Shown one piece after another: positions 45,120-58,136 of a stretch of 64,000 nucleotides of DNA. The translations under genes and the position numbers were made by a program. Every line of letters starts with the position of its first letter. Positions within the stretch are counted from its first letter, which is position 1. Where the stretch lies: the NCBI RefSeq assembly GCF_001757355.1, contig NZ_MINO01000014.1, positions 30,587 to 94,586 of the forward strand, written 5' to 3'. Source of the DNA: Sphingobium phenoxybenzoativorans. Its GTDB lineage: Bacteria > Pseudomonadota > Alphaproteobacteria > Sphingomonadales > Sphingomonadaceae. Under the pieces are notes generated by a model. The model did not search any database and was not told where the DNA came from. It worked only from the letters and a program-made list of their open reading frames with translations.

Positions 45120-46640
45120 TCAGGCCGTCGCCGGCGTCAGAGGGTGGCGGCGGCGGGCGGGCAGTCCCGGCAGACGGCCAAGACCGGCGAGCAGGGCCAG
45201 CAGCGCGGCGGCGAGGGTGCAGAGTGCGCCGGCGGCTTCCTGCCAGATCATGACGCGCTCCACGCGATAGAGGCCAGGCTGCGCGGCAAAGGTAATGACG
45301 GGGCCGGTGGAGGGCACCTCCCGCCCGTCGCGCGTCACCCGCCAGATGGGGAAGGCGGCGCGATGCAGCGATACGCTGCCCGCCTGTTTCACCTCGATTT
45401 CAGGCCCTTTGGGCAAGTCGCGATATTGGCTAAGATTGGCGATGCGCCCCTCGCCGATCAGCGCGCGGTCGAACCCTACGGGCAGATATTCGGCCGCATC
45501 TGGCATCTGGCGCGCCATTTTCGCATAGTCGACCGGCCGGTCCATATTGGCGATCGCGACGCCGGTGACGTAGATATAGGGCGGGATCAGCAGCGCCGCC
45601 GCGATGCCGGCGCGGACGATGCTGGGATAATAGGTCATGAGCGCCGTCACCGCCGCAAACTCCACGATGCCAAGCAGCCGCCAGGGAAATTGCGCGCGGC
45701 CGAGCGGCGGGATGTCCCAGAGGAAGAAGATGAGATTAAGCGCCGCCATGCCGCCCGCGACCACGATCACCGCCCAGACCGAGCGCGTGGGCCAGGCAAG
45801 TATCGCCAGCGCAAGTGCTATACAGGGCATCAGGCCGGGGCTGAGCGTCCAGATCGTCCAGGCGGCGGGCTGATAGCCGGGAGTCCAGAGCATCTGGGAC
45901 GAAATGGCGTCCTGCAGCGTCAGGGCGGGAACGAGGTAGAAACCGGCGAGCGCGATGGCGAGCGCGCCTGCCGAGGCGGCGGAGAGCAGGATGGCGCGAT
46001 CCGGCCAGGCCCGCACGGCGACAAGCGGCGTGATCAGAAAGAAACCCGCCAGCATCGCCGTGGGCAGGTGGGTGATGAGCAGTCCGGCATAGGAGAGCGC
46101 AAGCAGCAACACGCCCCGCCGGTGCGGCAGGCGGTCAATGGCGAGGGCGATCAGCGGAATCCAGACGAAGGCGGCGAACTCCGCCAGCGCGCCGCGCACC
46201 CAAAAATCGAGCTGATGATAGGGGAGCAGCATATAGATGAGCGACCCCACCAGCGGGTGTGTCCCCCGGTGCGTCAGCCACAGGTGCATGGCGATGCCTG
46301 ATGCCGCGAGCAGCAGGAATGCGCCCATATTGATCGCCTGAAGCGTGGACAGGCCAAGCGCATCGAGGCCACCCGTCAGCCAATAGGCGAGCGGGGGATA
46401 GAAGAAGAAGGCGGGGCTGCCCAAGCCTTCGAAACTGTCCGGCAGCCAGCGGGGGTAAAGATCGCCCTGCTGCATCGCCGCGCCGAACTGGCTGGTCCAG
46501 ATATAGTTGAAGCTGACGGAATGGGTCGCGCCGGGACCGTAGAGGAAGCTGGGCAGCATCACGACAAGCGCGACAAGGGTCAGCAGGCCGTAATGAGGCC
46601 AGTGTCGAGGCCCGTAATGAGGAATCACCCCGCGGTTCAT
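45120..46640 (-). CDS. Polytopic membrane protein, PTPS-related paralogue
   Basis: 506 residues from the ATG at 46640, which aligns with the start of the downstream paralogue; an ATG at 46691 would add 17 residues and lacks a ribosome binding site. Shared motifs with the downstream gene include YPRWLPDSFEGLGSPAF, MLLPYHQLDFWVRGALAEF and HLPTAMLAGFFLI. The two proteins look about half identical by eye and are separated by one base, so they arose by tandem duplication and are cotranscribed. A role in polysaccharide or lipid-linked sugar metabolism is inferred from the divergent glycosyltransferase. Confidence 0.75.
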   Translation of the reverse strand: MNRGVIPHYGPRHWPHYGLLTLVALVVMLPSFLYGPGATHSVSFNYIWTSQFGAAMQQGDLYPRWLPDSFEGLGSPAFFFYPPLAYWLTGGLDALGLSTLQAINMGAFLLLAASGIAMHLWLTHRGTHPLVGSLIYMLLPYHQLDFWVRGALAEFAAFVWIPLIALAIDRLPHRRGVLLLALSYAGLLITHLPTAMLAGFFLITPLVAVRAWPDRAILLSAASAGALAIALAGFYLVPALTLQDAISSQMLWTPGYQPAAWTIWTLSPGLMPCIALALAILAWPTRSVWAVIVVAGGMAALNLIFFLWDIPPLGRAQFPWRLLGIVEFAAVTALMTYYPSIVRAGIAAALLIPPYIYVTGVAIANMDRPVDYAKMARQMPDAAEYLPVGFDRALIGEGRIANLSQYRDLPKGPEIEVKQAGSVSLHRAAFPIWRVTRDGREVPSTGPVITFAAQPGLYRVERVMIWQEAAGALCTLAAALLALLAGLGRLPGLPARRRHPLTPATA

Positions 46641-46765
46641 GCGCCTGTTTTTCCCCAGCCCCGGTAAATCTGCGAACAGGAGCCGGTTCATGTACGAAAA
46701 TGGTGAATGGACCGTAAATTTCTGGCCGCTGGCGCGGCCGGAACCCCTTCGGCTTTTACCGGCTG

Positions 46766-46773
46766 TTAACCAT
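46766..46773 (+). promoter_or_regulatory. CtrA half-site in the divergent promoter region
   Basis: TTAACCAT is identical to the CtrA half-site but no second TTAA lies 7 bases on. It lies in the 198-bp gap between the PTPS-related genes and the glycosyltransferase. Confidence 0.25.
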
Positions 46774-46838
46774 TCTGACCGATAGATTACCCTTCATCCG
46801 GGACCTTTCCCGGTCAAGGACCCAAGGTACGCCGCATC

Positions 46839-47843
46839 ATGCCGGAACGCACATCGCTGTCGATCGTGATTCCCGTGTTCAACGAACAGGATTCGATCTC
46901 CCTGTTCCTCGACCATGCGCGGCCGGCGGTTGCGGAGGCTCTGGCCCTGATGGGACCGGGCGCACGGGCAGAATATCTGTTCGTCGATGACGGCAGCACC
47001 GACCGGACGGGGGATATCCTTGCCGTGCTGGCGCGCCTCAATCCCGATGTCCGCCATGTCTCGCTATCGCGCAATTTCGGGAAGGAGGCGGCGCTGGCCG
47101 CCGGAATCGATCATGCGACCGGCGATGCGGTAATCCCCATCGATGTGGATTTGCAAGACCCGCCCGAAGTCATTGTCGCACTAGTCAAGGAATGGCTGGC
47201 GGGGGCGCAGGTCGTCAACGCGCGGCGCGCCGACCGGTCGAGCGATGGGTGGTTCAAGCGGTGGAGCGCCCATGCCTTCTACCGCGTCATCAACCGGCTT
47301 TCCGATTTTCCGATCCCCGAAAATGTCGGCGACTTCCGCTTGCTGGACCGGCAGGCGGTGGACGTCATCAAGCAATTGGGCGAGCAGTCGCGCTTTACCA
47401 AGGGGTTGTTCTCCTGGATCGGCTTTCGCGTGGCGACGGTCGATTATGAGCGGGCGACGCGCGGTGCTGGCCAGACCAAATGGCGGCTGCGCAAGCTGTG
47501 GGCGCTGGCGATCGACGGGATTACCTCCTCGACCACGATGCCGCTGCGCATCTGGTCCTATATTGGCGGCGCCATCGCCATGTGCGCCTTCGCCTATGCC
47601 TTTTTCCTGGTCGGGCTGACGATCTTCACCGGTAACAGCACGCCGGGTTACGCATCGATCATGGTGGTGACGTTGATGCTGGGCGGGCTGAACCTGCTGA
47701 GCCTTGGCATCATGGGGGAATATCTGGGCCGCGTGGCCCATGAGGTGAGAAGCAGGCCCATCTATGTGGTCGACCGCGAGATCGGTCAGGCCCCGGACGA
47801 CGAGAGAGAGATAGAATGGATCGATCCGCGTATGCGAGCATGA
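46839..47843 (+). CDS. GT2-family polyprenyl-phosphate glycosyltransferase (DPM1/GtrB type)
   Basis: Transfers a sugar from a nucleotide sugar to a polyprenyl phosphate on the inner membrane. 334 residues: GT-A domain with SIVIPVFNEQDS, FVDDGSTDRT, SRNFGKEAALAAGIDHATGD and the DVDLQDPP metal motif, and VNARRADRSSDG; then two membrane helices at about 235-257 and 268-290 and a short tail. The product would be a substrate for GT-C type enzymes such as the neighbouring polytopic proteins. Overlaps the methyltransferase by 28 bp. Confidence 0.9.
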   Translation: MPERTSLSIVIPVFNEQDSISLFLDHARPAVAEALALMGPGARAEYLFVDDGSTDRTGDILAVLARLNPDVRHVSLSRNFGKEAALAAGIDHATGDAVIPIDVDLQDPPEVIVALVKEWLAGAQVVNARRADRSSDGWFKRWSAHAFYRVINRLSDFPIPENVGDFRLLDRQAVDVIKQLGEQSRFTKGLFSWIGFRVATVDYERATRGAGQTKWRLRKLWALAIDGITSSTTMPLRIWSYIGGAIAMCAFAYAFFLVGLTIFTGNSTPGYASIMVVTLMLGGLNLLSLGIMGEYLGRVAHEVRSRPIYVVDREIGQAPDDEREIEWIDPRMRA

Positions 47844-48553
47844 GTGCGCAGGAGGCGGACCATTGGTGGTTCGTCGCCCGGCGCATGATCATCGATGAAC
47901 TGATCCGCAGCCATGTGCCGCTCAAAGATGACGCGCGCGTGCTGGAGGCGGGATGCGGCACCGGCGGCAATCTGGCGCTGCTGGCGGGTCACGGGACGCT
48001 GGATGCGTTCGAATATGATGGCGAGGCGCGGGGATTGGCGCAGGCGCAGGCGGATGCGCTGGGCATCGGGACGATCGCGGCGGGCGCGCTGCCCGATGGC
48101 ATCGGCTTTGGCGATACGCGCTATGACATGATCGCGCTGCTCGACGTGCTGGAGCATGTGGACGAGGATGCGGCGTCGCTGGGTGCGCTTGGCGGGCGAT
48201 TGAAGGATGACGGGCGGCTGCTGGTGACGGTGCCCGCCGCGCCCTGGTTGTGGTCCGAGCATGACGAGCTGCATCATCACAAGCGGCGCTATACGCGCGC
48301 GGGGTTCTGCGCGGTGGCGGAGCAGGCTGGCTTGACCGTGCAGGCGGCGGGCTATTTCAACAGCCTGCTGTTCCCGGTGGCGGTGGTGCAGCGGATCGCG
48401 CACCAGGTGCTGAAATCCAAGACGGCGCTGGATGCGCGGCCATCACCGATGGTGAACGGCATCCTGCAGGCGATCTTCGCGGCGGAACGGCATGTGCTGG
48501 GCAAGGTGCCGTTTCCGGTTGGGTTGTCGCTGTACGCGGTGCTTTCCAGGTAG
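47816..48553 (+). CDS. Class I SAM-dependent methyltransferase
   Basis: 245 residues with the pattern ADHWWFVARRMIIDELI and the SAM motif VLEAGCGTGGNLALL, followed by FDVLEHV-like LLDVLEHVDED and a GWWSEHDELHHHKRRY-like HDELHHHKRRYT segment. This subfamily is often found next to GT2 and GT-C genes in lipid-linked sugar or exopolysaccharide loci. I choose the ATG at 47816, which gives the family's N-terminal M-D-R; the ATG at 47840 in the ATGA overlap with the glycosyltransferase stop is an alternative. Confidence 0.85.
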   Translation: MDRSAYASMSAQEADHWWFVARRMIIDELIRSHVPLKDDARVLEAGCGTGGNLALLAGHGTLDAFEYDGEARGLAQAQADALGIGTIAAGALPDGIGFGDTRYDMIALLDVLEHVDEDAASLGALGGRLKDDGRLLVTVPAAPWLWSEHDELHHHKRRYTRAGFCAVAEQAGLTVQAAGYFNSLLFPVAVVQRIAHQVLKSKTALDARPSPMVNGILQAIFAAERHVLGKVPFPVGLSLYAVLSR

Positions 48554-48561
48554 GTTTATTT

Positions 48562-48660
48562 CCGTTCGGGCTGAGCGAAGTCGAAGCCTTCTACTGAACG
48601 CAGTGAGGTGACTTCGCCTGCGGCTCAGTCGAACCCTTCGACTCCGCTCAGGGTGAACGG
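48562..48660. repeat. 99-bp inverted repeat (family C)
   Basis: Arms beginning CCGTTCGGGCTGAGCG and ending CGCTCAGGGTGAACGG match at 21 of 25 positions. The sequence GAGCGAAGTCGAAG is typical of a widespread sphingomonad intergenic repeat. It sits between two converging genes and may serve as a bidirectional terminator. Confidence 0.75.
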
Positions 48661-48682
48661 ATTTAGTGACTGAAGTTCAGAC

Positions 48683-50176
48683 TCAGCGCGCCTGCATCCA
48701 TTTGCCGGGCCAGCATTTCTCCGGCTCGGTCGCGCTGGCGCGCGTCGGGTTTTCCGGGCGGAGCCATGTCGGCATGTCGGGCAGGGGGGCGAGGTAGGAG
48801 CCTTTCGGGAATTTCGCGAAGCTCTGGTCCCAGGCCTTGAAGAAAGTGCAGGCGCCGCGTGGTGACGGTTCGTTGATGAGCGCCCGGCGGATCTGAATGA
48901 TGCCGGTCGCCGAACCCAGCAGCAATATGATCACCAGCCACAGCTTTGCAGGCGCCATGCCGGGCTGAAACAGGCGGTGGATGACTAGCAGCGCGAGGAT
49001 GGTGAGGGCGGGGATGCTTGCGCGCATCATGAAGTCCAGCGACCAGCCGATCTGCACGAAGGGCATCAGGATCAGGCACGCGGCGACGACCAGCAGCAGG
49101 GCGATGTCGGCGCGCTGGCGGATGGCCCAGACCAGCACCGGCACGAGCAGGGGCAGAACCTCCACAGCCTCGAAGAAGGCGTAGCGTATCCAGGGGATGG
49201 GGTAGAAGCGGATGCCGACATCATCGCCCGCCGCCGCAAGATAGAGAAGGGTGGGGATGACCAGCAGGGTCGCCAGAGCGGGGACGGCGATGTCCGTGTG
49301 CGACAGGCGGCGAGCGGTCAGGTCCTGAAACGCTGCGAGGGCGGCGAAGGGCAGGCCGCCGAGTAGGCCGAAGGGCGACCAGAGCGCCGTCAGCGGCAGG
49401 AGCGCGAGAAATGCTCCCAGCGGGATGCGCCGGGCGCGCCAGAGCAGGAACAACAGCGCGGCGATCCAGCCCGCCAGCGCATGTTGCGGCACCCAGAAAG
49501 CGAGGGTGATGTTGGAGGAATATTGCAGGCCCGACCAGATTTCGATGCGGTCGTTGACGGTGCCCCAGATGCTATATTGGCCGACAATATCCGGGCCGCT
49601 GAAGAAAATGAGGATGAGGAGGGCGGCGGCTTTCTGCCAGCGGTGGGCGAAGAGCTGCGATCCGAGCGCCAGAAGGATCGAGAGCAGGGCGGCGTTCTGG
49701 AGGAGCAGGGCGATGTCGGCTGCCCGTGGCCCGGCCGCTTTCCAGGCAAGGGCGGGGACGAAGAACATGCCGATGGGCGCGCGCAACACGTCCGGGACGG
49801 CGCGGGCGGTGTAGACGAAAGGCCAGGGATTGACCGCCATGTCGCGCAGGACGGCGTCGCGCACCTGCCAGTCGATGTTGGAATAGAAGAAGCGGCCCTC
49901 ACCGCCGAGGATGAGCAGCAGCAGCGCGACGGCGAAGCAGATCAGCAGCGCGCCGGGCGCCGGGCCTGTCTGTTCAGGGGCAGGCAGGCGCGCTGTCGTG
50001 CGGACCAGGCCCCAGACCAGCGCGCCAAGCAACAGCAGGCCGAGGGGATAGGCCCAGACGGGCATGACATTGAGGAAGCGCCACAGAAGAAGCTGGCTGA
50101 GGCCAAGCCATGTGGCGAGAATGCTGATCAGCCACCCCGTGGGGATATGACCCCGTGGGATAGCCGGGCGCGTCAC
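48683..50176 (-). CDS. Polytopic membrane protein, GT-C-like, unknown
   Basis: 497 residues with about eleven to twelve membrane helices and a short soluble tail (from about 455) containing PLPDMPTWLRPENP. The first periplasmic loop has FFYSNIDWQVRDAVLRDM, where an acidic residue would be expected in a GT-C transferase. Sequence similarity to a named family is not apparent to me. The start lies 28 bp past the atpC stop, so it may be transcribed from the ATP synthase operon. Confidence 0.65.
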   Translation of the reverse strand: MTRPAIPRGHIPTGWLISILATWLGLSQLLLWRFLNVMPVWAYPLGLLLLGALVWGLVRTTARLPAPEQTGPAPGALLICFAVALLLLILGGEGRFFYSNIDWQVRDAVLRDMAVNPWPFVYTARAVPDVLRAPIGMFFVPALAWKAAGPRAADIALLLQNAALLSILLALGSQLFAHRWQKAAALLILIFFSGPDIVGQYSIWGTVNDRIEIWSGLQYSSNITLAFWVPQHALAGWIAALLFLLWRARRIPLGAFLALLPLTALWSPFGLLGGLPFAALAAFQDLTARRLSHTDIAVPALATLLVIPTLLYLAAAGDDVGIRFYPIPWIRYAFFEAVEVLPLLVPVLVWAIRQRADIALLLVVAACLILMPFVQIGWSLDFMMRASIPALTILALLVIHRLFQPGMAPAKLWLVIILLLGSATGIIQIRRALINEPSPRGACTFFKAWDQSFAKFPKGSYLAPLPDMPTWLRPENPTRASATEPEKCWPGKWMQAR

Positions 50177-50204
50177 CGGGGGGAAAGTCCCGCGGCGGCT
50201 GTCC

Positions 50205-50459
50205 TCAACCGGCCTTCTCCGCGAGGACGGTCAGGCCCTTTTCGTTCACTTCGGCGAAACCGCCGACGACGGGAATGCTCTCCGGCGCGGCGGTGGCGCT
50301 GGAAAAGACCTGAATCTCGCCGTCGCGGACGGTCGACATGAAGGGGGCATGCCCTTCAAGCACGCCGAAATCGCCCTCGCTGCCGGGGACGACGACCATA
50401 TAGACGCTCTCCGAACGGACGAGCTTTTCCGGGGTCACGAGTTCGAAATGCAGTGCCAT
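50205..50459 (-). CDS. atpC: ATP synthase F1 subunit epsilon
   Basis: 84-residue epsilon subunit of the F1 rotor. Starts [14 protein letters not shown], with [20 protein letters not shown] typical of the beta sandwich; the C-terminal helical hairpin is absent, as in many short alphaproteobacterial epsilon subunits. The ATG at 50459 has a GGAGGAG ribosome binding site 8 bases upstream, formed by the end of the repeat element between atpD and atpC. Last F1 gene of the operon. Confidence 0.94.
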   Translation of the reverse strand: MALHFELVTPEKLVRSESVYMVVVPGSEGDFGVLEGHAPFMSTVRDGEIQVFSSATAAPESIPVVGGFAEVNEKGLTVLAEKAG

Positions 50460-50466
50460 CAACAAT

Positions 50467-50635
50467 CTCCTCCCTCCCTTTCAAGGGAGGGTTGACCAGA
50501 ATCACGTGCCTCTGGTCAAGGGTGGGTGCCATTGCGATGCAATGGCTGGCGAAGCCAACTCAACGTAGGAGCAGGCTCGCTTCGCTCGCCACCCACCCCT
50601 CAATCCCCTCCCTTGAAAGGGAGGGGAGGCTCTAA
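50467..50635. repeat. Highly structured inverted-repeat element between atpD and atpC
   Basis: About 165 bp with nested inverted repeats: outer CTCCCTCCCTTTCAAGGGAG against CTCCCTTGAAAGGGAGGGG; TTGACCAGA/TCTGGTCAA (50492-50519); GGGTGGGTG against CACCCACCC; GCCATTGC/GCAATGGC (50529-50547). Read as RNA this folds as a multi-branched structure. Its left end provides the purine-rich ribosome binding site of atpC on the minus strand. Confidence 0.75.
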
Positions 50636-50638
50636 AAT

Positions 50639-53006
<2,368 letters not shown>

Positions 53007-53630
53007 TTATGCGTTCCGAGCCAGGGCCAGACGGCCCGCCAAACCAATGAATGCGACGCCAAGGGCGCCTTCGAACCAGCGCATCGCGCTGCTTTGCCCG
53101 ACCTTGCGGCCGGCATGTGTCGCCAGAGCCGCCAGCGCAACGCACCAGACAAGCCCAAGGCCGTAAACGATCGCGATCAGCAGCACGCCATGCAGCGGCG
53201 CGTCCGGGCCAGTGCCAACGAACTGCGGCAGGGCGGCCAGGAAGAACACCGCGACCTTCGGATTGAGGACGGTGCTGATGAAGCCCTGACGGAAAGGCGC
53301 GCCGACCGGCATCACCTTCGCCTCACCGGTAGGCGCCGGACGGACAGCGCCGCGCAGCATCTGCACGCCCAGCCACAGCAGATAGATCGCACCGGCGATC
53401 TTCACCGTCATGAACAGGCCCGGCACCGCGTTCAGCACCGACAGGAAGCCGAAGCCGCAAAGCGCCATGTAGAGGAGACCGCCAAGCTGGATGCCGCCAA
53501 TCGCCGCCAGACCCGCCTTGAACCCGCGCCGCGCCGCATGACCCGCCACCAGCATGGTGTCAGGCCCCGGAAGCAGCACCAGACCGATCGAAAGGATCGT
53601 CCAGGCAAGGAGGGACTGTTGGGTCAGCAT
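53007..53630 (-). CDS. LysE/RhtB-family amino acid exporter inserted in the atp operon
   Basis: 207 residues with about six membrane helices and the family N-terminus (SLLAWTILSIGLVLLPGPD), then VAGHAARRGFKAGLAAIGGI and FRQGFISTVLNPKVAVFFLA. Members export amino acids or homoserine lactones; the substrate is unknown. It lies between atpA and atpG, where alphaproteobacteria normally have no gene, and is separated from atpA by a family A repeat (53660-53750). Its stop abuts the atpG ATG. Confidence 0.93.
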   Translation of the reverse strand: MLTQQSLLAWTILSIGLVLLPGPDTMLVAGHAARRGFKAGLAAIGGIQLGGLLYMALCGFGFLSVLNAVPGLFMTVKIAGAIYLLWLGVQMLRGAVRPAPTGEAKVMPVGAPFRQGFISTVLNPKVAVFFLAALPQFVGTGPDAPLHGVLLIAIVYGLGLVWCVALAALATHAGRKVGQSSAMRWFEGALGVAFIGLAGRLALARNA

Positions 53631-53659
53631 CGTAACTTGGTTCGTTTTCTTTCCTCTTT

Positions 53660-53750
53660 CGTCATCCCGGACTTGATCCGGGACCCATTTCGCCTTCGGC
53701 AGGATAGCCGCCTGGTCGAGAGATGGGTCCCGGCTTTCGCCGGGATGACG
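53660..53750. repeat. 91-bp inverted repeat (family A, copy 3) between atpA and the LysE gene
   Basis: Ends CGTCATCCCGG and CCGGGATGACG. The left arm has a CTTGATCC centre and the right arm GCTTTCGCC, combining the two subtypes of copies 1 and 2. It lies inside the atp operon. Confidence 0.8.
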
Positions 53751-53765
53751 GTATGGTGTTAGGCG

Positions 53766-55852
<2,087 letters not shown>

Positions 55853-56282
55853 GCGCTTACCGTCCTCCCACCTGATGTGCCGGTCATGCAAAGAAAGGGA
55901 GGCGGTAGCCCGTCCCCCTGTTGTGCGGGCCGGTTAGCAGGGGGGAGGCGGGGATGCAATACGCCTATGGACCATATGTGACAGGGAAGCGGGCGATAGC
56001 AAAATGGGACAGTGACTCCGCCGGGACTCCGCCTCCACTCCGCCGGCCGGAGCGGCGCGGATCAATGACGGGCGATGCCCGGTCCCACGGCCGTCATGCG
56101 GGCGGAACAGGCGGCGCCCTTGTCCGCCGTTAACCTTTTCATGACAGAAAAATGACTGATTTATGACAGTTTTCCGGGGTTTTCCGAATGCGGAAAGCGG
56201 CATTCCGTTAACGATATTTTCAAGGGCAGATGAGACACGGGCCGCAGCGGGCGAGAAGTTCCGCACCACAAAGGGTCTTTGC
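55853..56282 (+). promoter_or_regulatory. Divergent promoter region of atpH (minus) and the chemoreceptor (plus)
   Basis: 430 bp with no supported gene. The half nearest atpH is G+C-rich and contains no clear promoter; 56125-56225 is A+T-richer and holds a TTTCCG/CGGAAA palindrome (56181-56196) and the CtrA-like site described separately. Confidence 0.45.
56208..56222 (+). promoter_or_regulatory. Candidate CtrA-binding site upstream of the chemoreceptor gene
   Basis: TTAACGATATTTTCA fits the consensus TTAA-N7-TTAA at 7 of the 8 fixed positions. It lies 61 bases before the GTG start. CtrA controls motility and chemotaxis genes in other alphaproteobacteria, so the site is plausible but unproven. 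Confidence 0.45.
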
Positions 56283-58028
56283 GTGCGCATTCGGAACATT
56301 CTGAAAACTTTCGTGAATCGACGGGTGCGTACGGACGGGTCGCTGATCCGGCATGCGCGGGTTGCCGTAATCGGAATGTCGGTTGCGCTGCTGATCCTTT
56401 CGCTGTTCGTCCTGGCGGTCGCTTCCATTAACCAACTGGGCGTCGCGCGGCTGGTCGACCACCGGTTCGGCCCGCTGAGCGACCTGCAGACAGTGACCAG
56501 CAGCTATGAGCAGGCGCTGGGCATCGCCAACAAGGTGCAGAGCGGGAATATGACGCCCGAAGGCGGCGCGAGCGCGCTGTCGTCCCTGCAGGACAGAATC
56601 GCGCGGGCCTGGTCCGCGCTGGACGGGGAAGTGCCGGAGCAGGCGGGCGGCATCGTCTGGAGCGAATTGCTGCAGGAACGGGAATCGGCGGACAAGGGCA
56701 TGTCGCAATTGCGCATGCTGCTGGAGCGGAACGATCGCGACGGGCTGGATTTCTTCCTGTCGGGCACCTTCTACACCCATGTAGATCCGCTGCTTACGGC
56801 GTCGGGCGATTATATGGAGGGGCTGCGCGGCATGGCGCTGTCCGAACGGCGCACGCTGTCCGCCATAGCGACCGTCACGCAGGCGCTGTTCAGCGGCGTC
56901 GTCGTCCTAGGAATCGCTATTGGCTGGTATGTGCTGCGGCTGGCGAACCGCAAGATCATCATTCCCCTGTCCGACATCGCATCCTTCACAGCCGCAACCG
57001 GCCTGGAGGACGAAGTGCCGCATCAGGACCGGAGCGACGAAATCGGCGATATCGCGCGGGCGATCGCGCTGGCCGGGCAACGCGCGCAGGAAGGCAGGCG
57101 GCTGAGAGAGCAGAAGCGGGCGGCGGAGGCGGCGTTGACCTCCCGCGAGCAGGCCGCAGCCGAGGCGGCGCAGCGGCGCGCGGAGTCGCTGGACCAGATA
57201 TTCGGCCGGTCCGACGCCGAGCTGCGCGACCTGGCGGGGGGCCTTGCGGCGGCGGCGCAATCGATGCGCAACATGGCGGTGGGGATGGAGCTGATTTCCG
57301 GCACGTCGCAGGACATGGCGACGGCCGCGAGCCGGGACGTCGATGATATCGCGGCGACGATGACCCAGATCGAGGACGCAAGCACCGCGCTGACCGGCAT
57401 GATGGGCGAGGTGGAGAAAACCATCGCCTCGACCCGTGAGCAGGCGGCGAGCGTTCATATCCGCAGCCAGGACAACCGGACGCACGCCAATGCCCTGCGG
57501 CAATTGGTGCAGGGCATATCCGGCATGCTGGACCAGATCAGCGGCATTGCCCAGCAGACCGACATGCTGGCGCTGAACGCCGCAATCGAGGCAAGCCGCG
57601 CGGGGGCGGCGGGGCGGGGATTCGGCGTGGTGGCGCAGGAGATCAAGCAGCTTGCGTCGCAGACCCAGGCGGCGGCGCGCGAGATTGGCGAGCAACTAGG
57701 CCGGATCGCGGACACGAGCGACGCGGTGCTGGGCAGCGTCTCGCTGGTCGAGCAGATGGCGGCGGGCGTCAGCCGCAATTCTGACCGCATTGTCGAGGCG
57801 GTGACCAGCCAGGGCAATTCGAGCCGGGAAATCGCGATCGCCGTCGCCCATGTCAGGGGCGGCGCGCGCAGCACGGCCAATGGGGTCAGCGAATTGCGCG
57901 ACAGCGCGAGCGATGTCCGCCAGTCGGCGAAGGGCCTGCTGGAAACCGCCGACGCCATTGCGGGGAAGGCCGAGCGGCTGCGCAATGCGTTCGGACGGCT
58001 GGCGGAGGATGTCAGGACGGCGGCTTAG
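56283..58028 (+). CDS. Methyl-accepting chemotaxis protein
   Basis: Transmembrane chemoreceptor. 581 residues from GTG at 56283 (AAGGG 7 bases upstream); the open frame extends 40 residues further to an ATG at 56163 without a ribosome binding site. Membrane helices at about 27-48 and 195-216 bracket a 4-helix-bundle-like sensor domain. A HAMP domain and a long methyl-accepting coiled coil follow; its hairpin tip is [20 protein letters not shown]. No CheR-binding C-terminal pentapeptide is present, so methylation may rely on another receptor. No che genes are nearby. Confidence 0.88.
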   Translation: MRIRNILKTFVNRRVRTDGSLIRHARVAVIGMSVALLILSLFVLAVASINQLGVARLVDHRFGPLSDLQTVTSSYEQALGIANKVQSGNMTPEGGASALSSLQDRIARAWSALDGEVPEQAGGIVWSELLQERESADKGMSQLRMLLERNDRDGLDFFLSGTFYTHVDPLLTASGDYMEGLRGMALSERRTLSAIATVTQALFSGVVVLGIAIGWYVLRLANRKIIIPLSDIASFTAATGLEDEVPHQDRSDEIGDIARAIALAGQRAQEGRRLREQKRAAEAALTSREQAAAEAAQRRAESLDQIFGRSDAELRDLAGGLAAAAQSMRNMAVGMELISGTSQDMATAASRDVDDIAATMTQIEDASTALTGMMGEVEKTIASTREQAASVHIRSQDNRTHANALRQLVQGISGMLDQISGIAQQTDMLALNAAIEASRAGAAGRGFGVVAQEIKQLASQTQAAAREIGEQLGRIADTSDAVLGSVSLVEQMAAGVSRNSDRIVEAVTSQGNSSREIAIAVAHVRGGARSTANGVSELRDSASDVRQSAKGLLETADAIAGKAERLRNAFGRLAEDVRTAA

Positions 58029-58082
58029 CATCAATCTGTTATGACGGAGTCGCGCTCCTGCCCAGCTTAGACCTCTGGACTG

Positions 58083-58100
58083 GACTCCTGCTTTCGCAGG
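58083..58100. terminator. Hairpin between the converging chemoreceptor and protease genes
   Basis: CTCCTGCTTTCGCAGGAG is a perfect 7-bp stem with a GCTTTCGC-type loop, resembling one half of a family A element. It lies in the 108-bp convergent gap. Confidence 0.5.
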
Positions 58101-58136
58101 AGCACTCGATATCCGAATGGGGTGCGCCAGCCTAGA

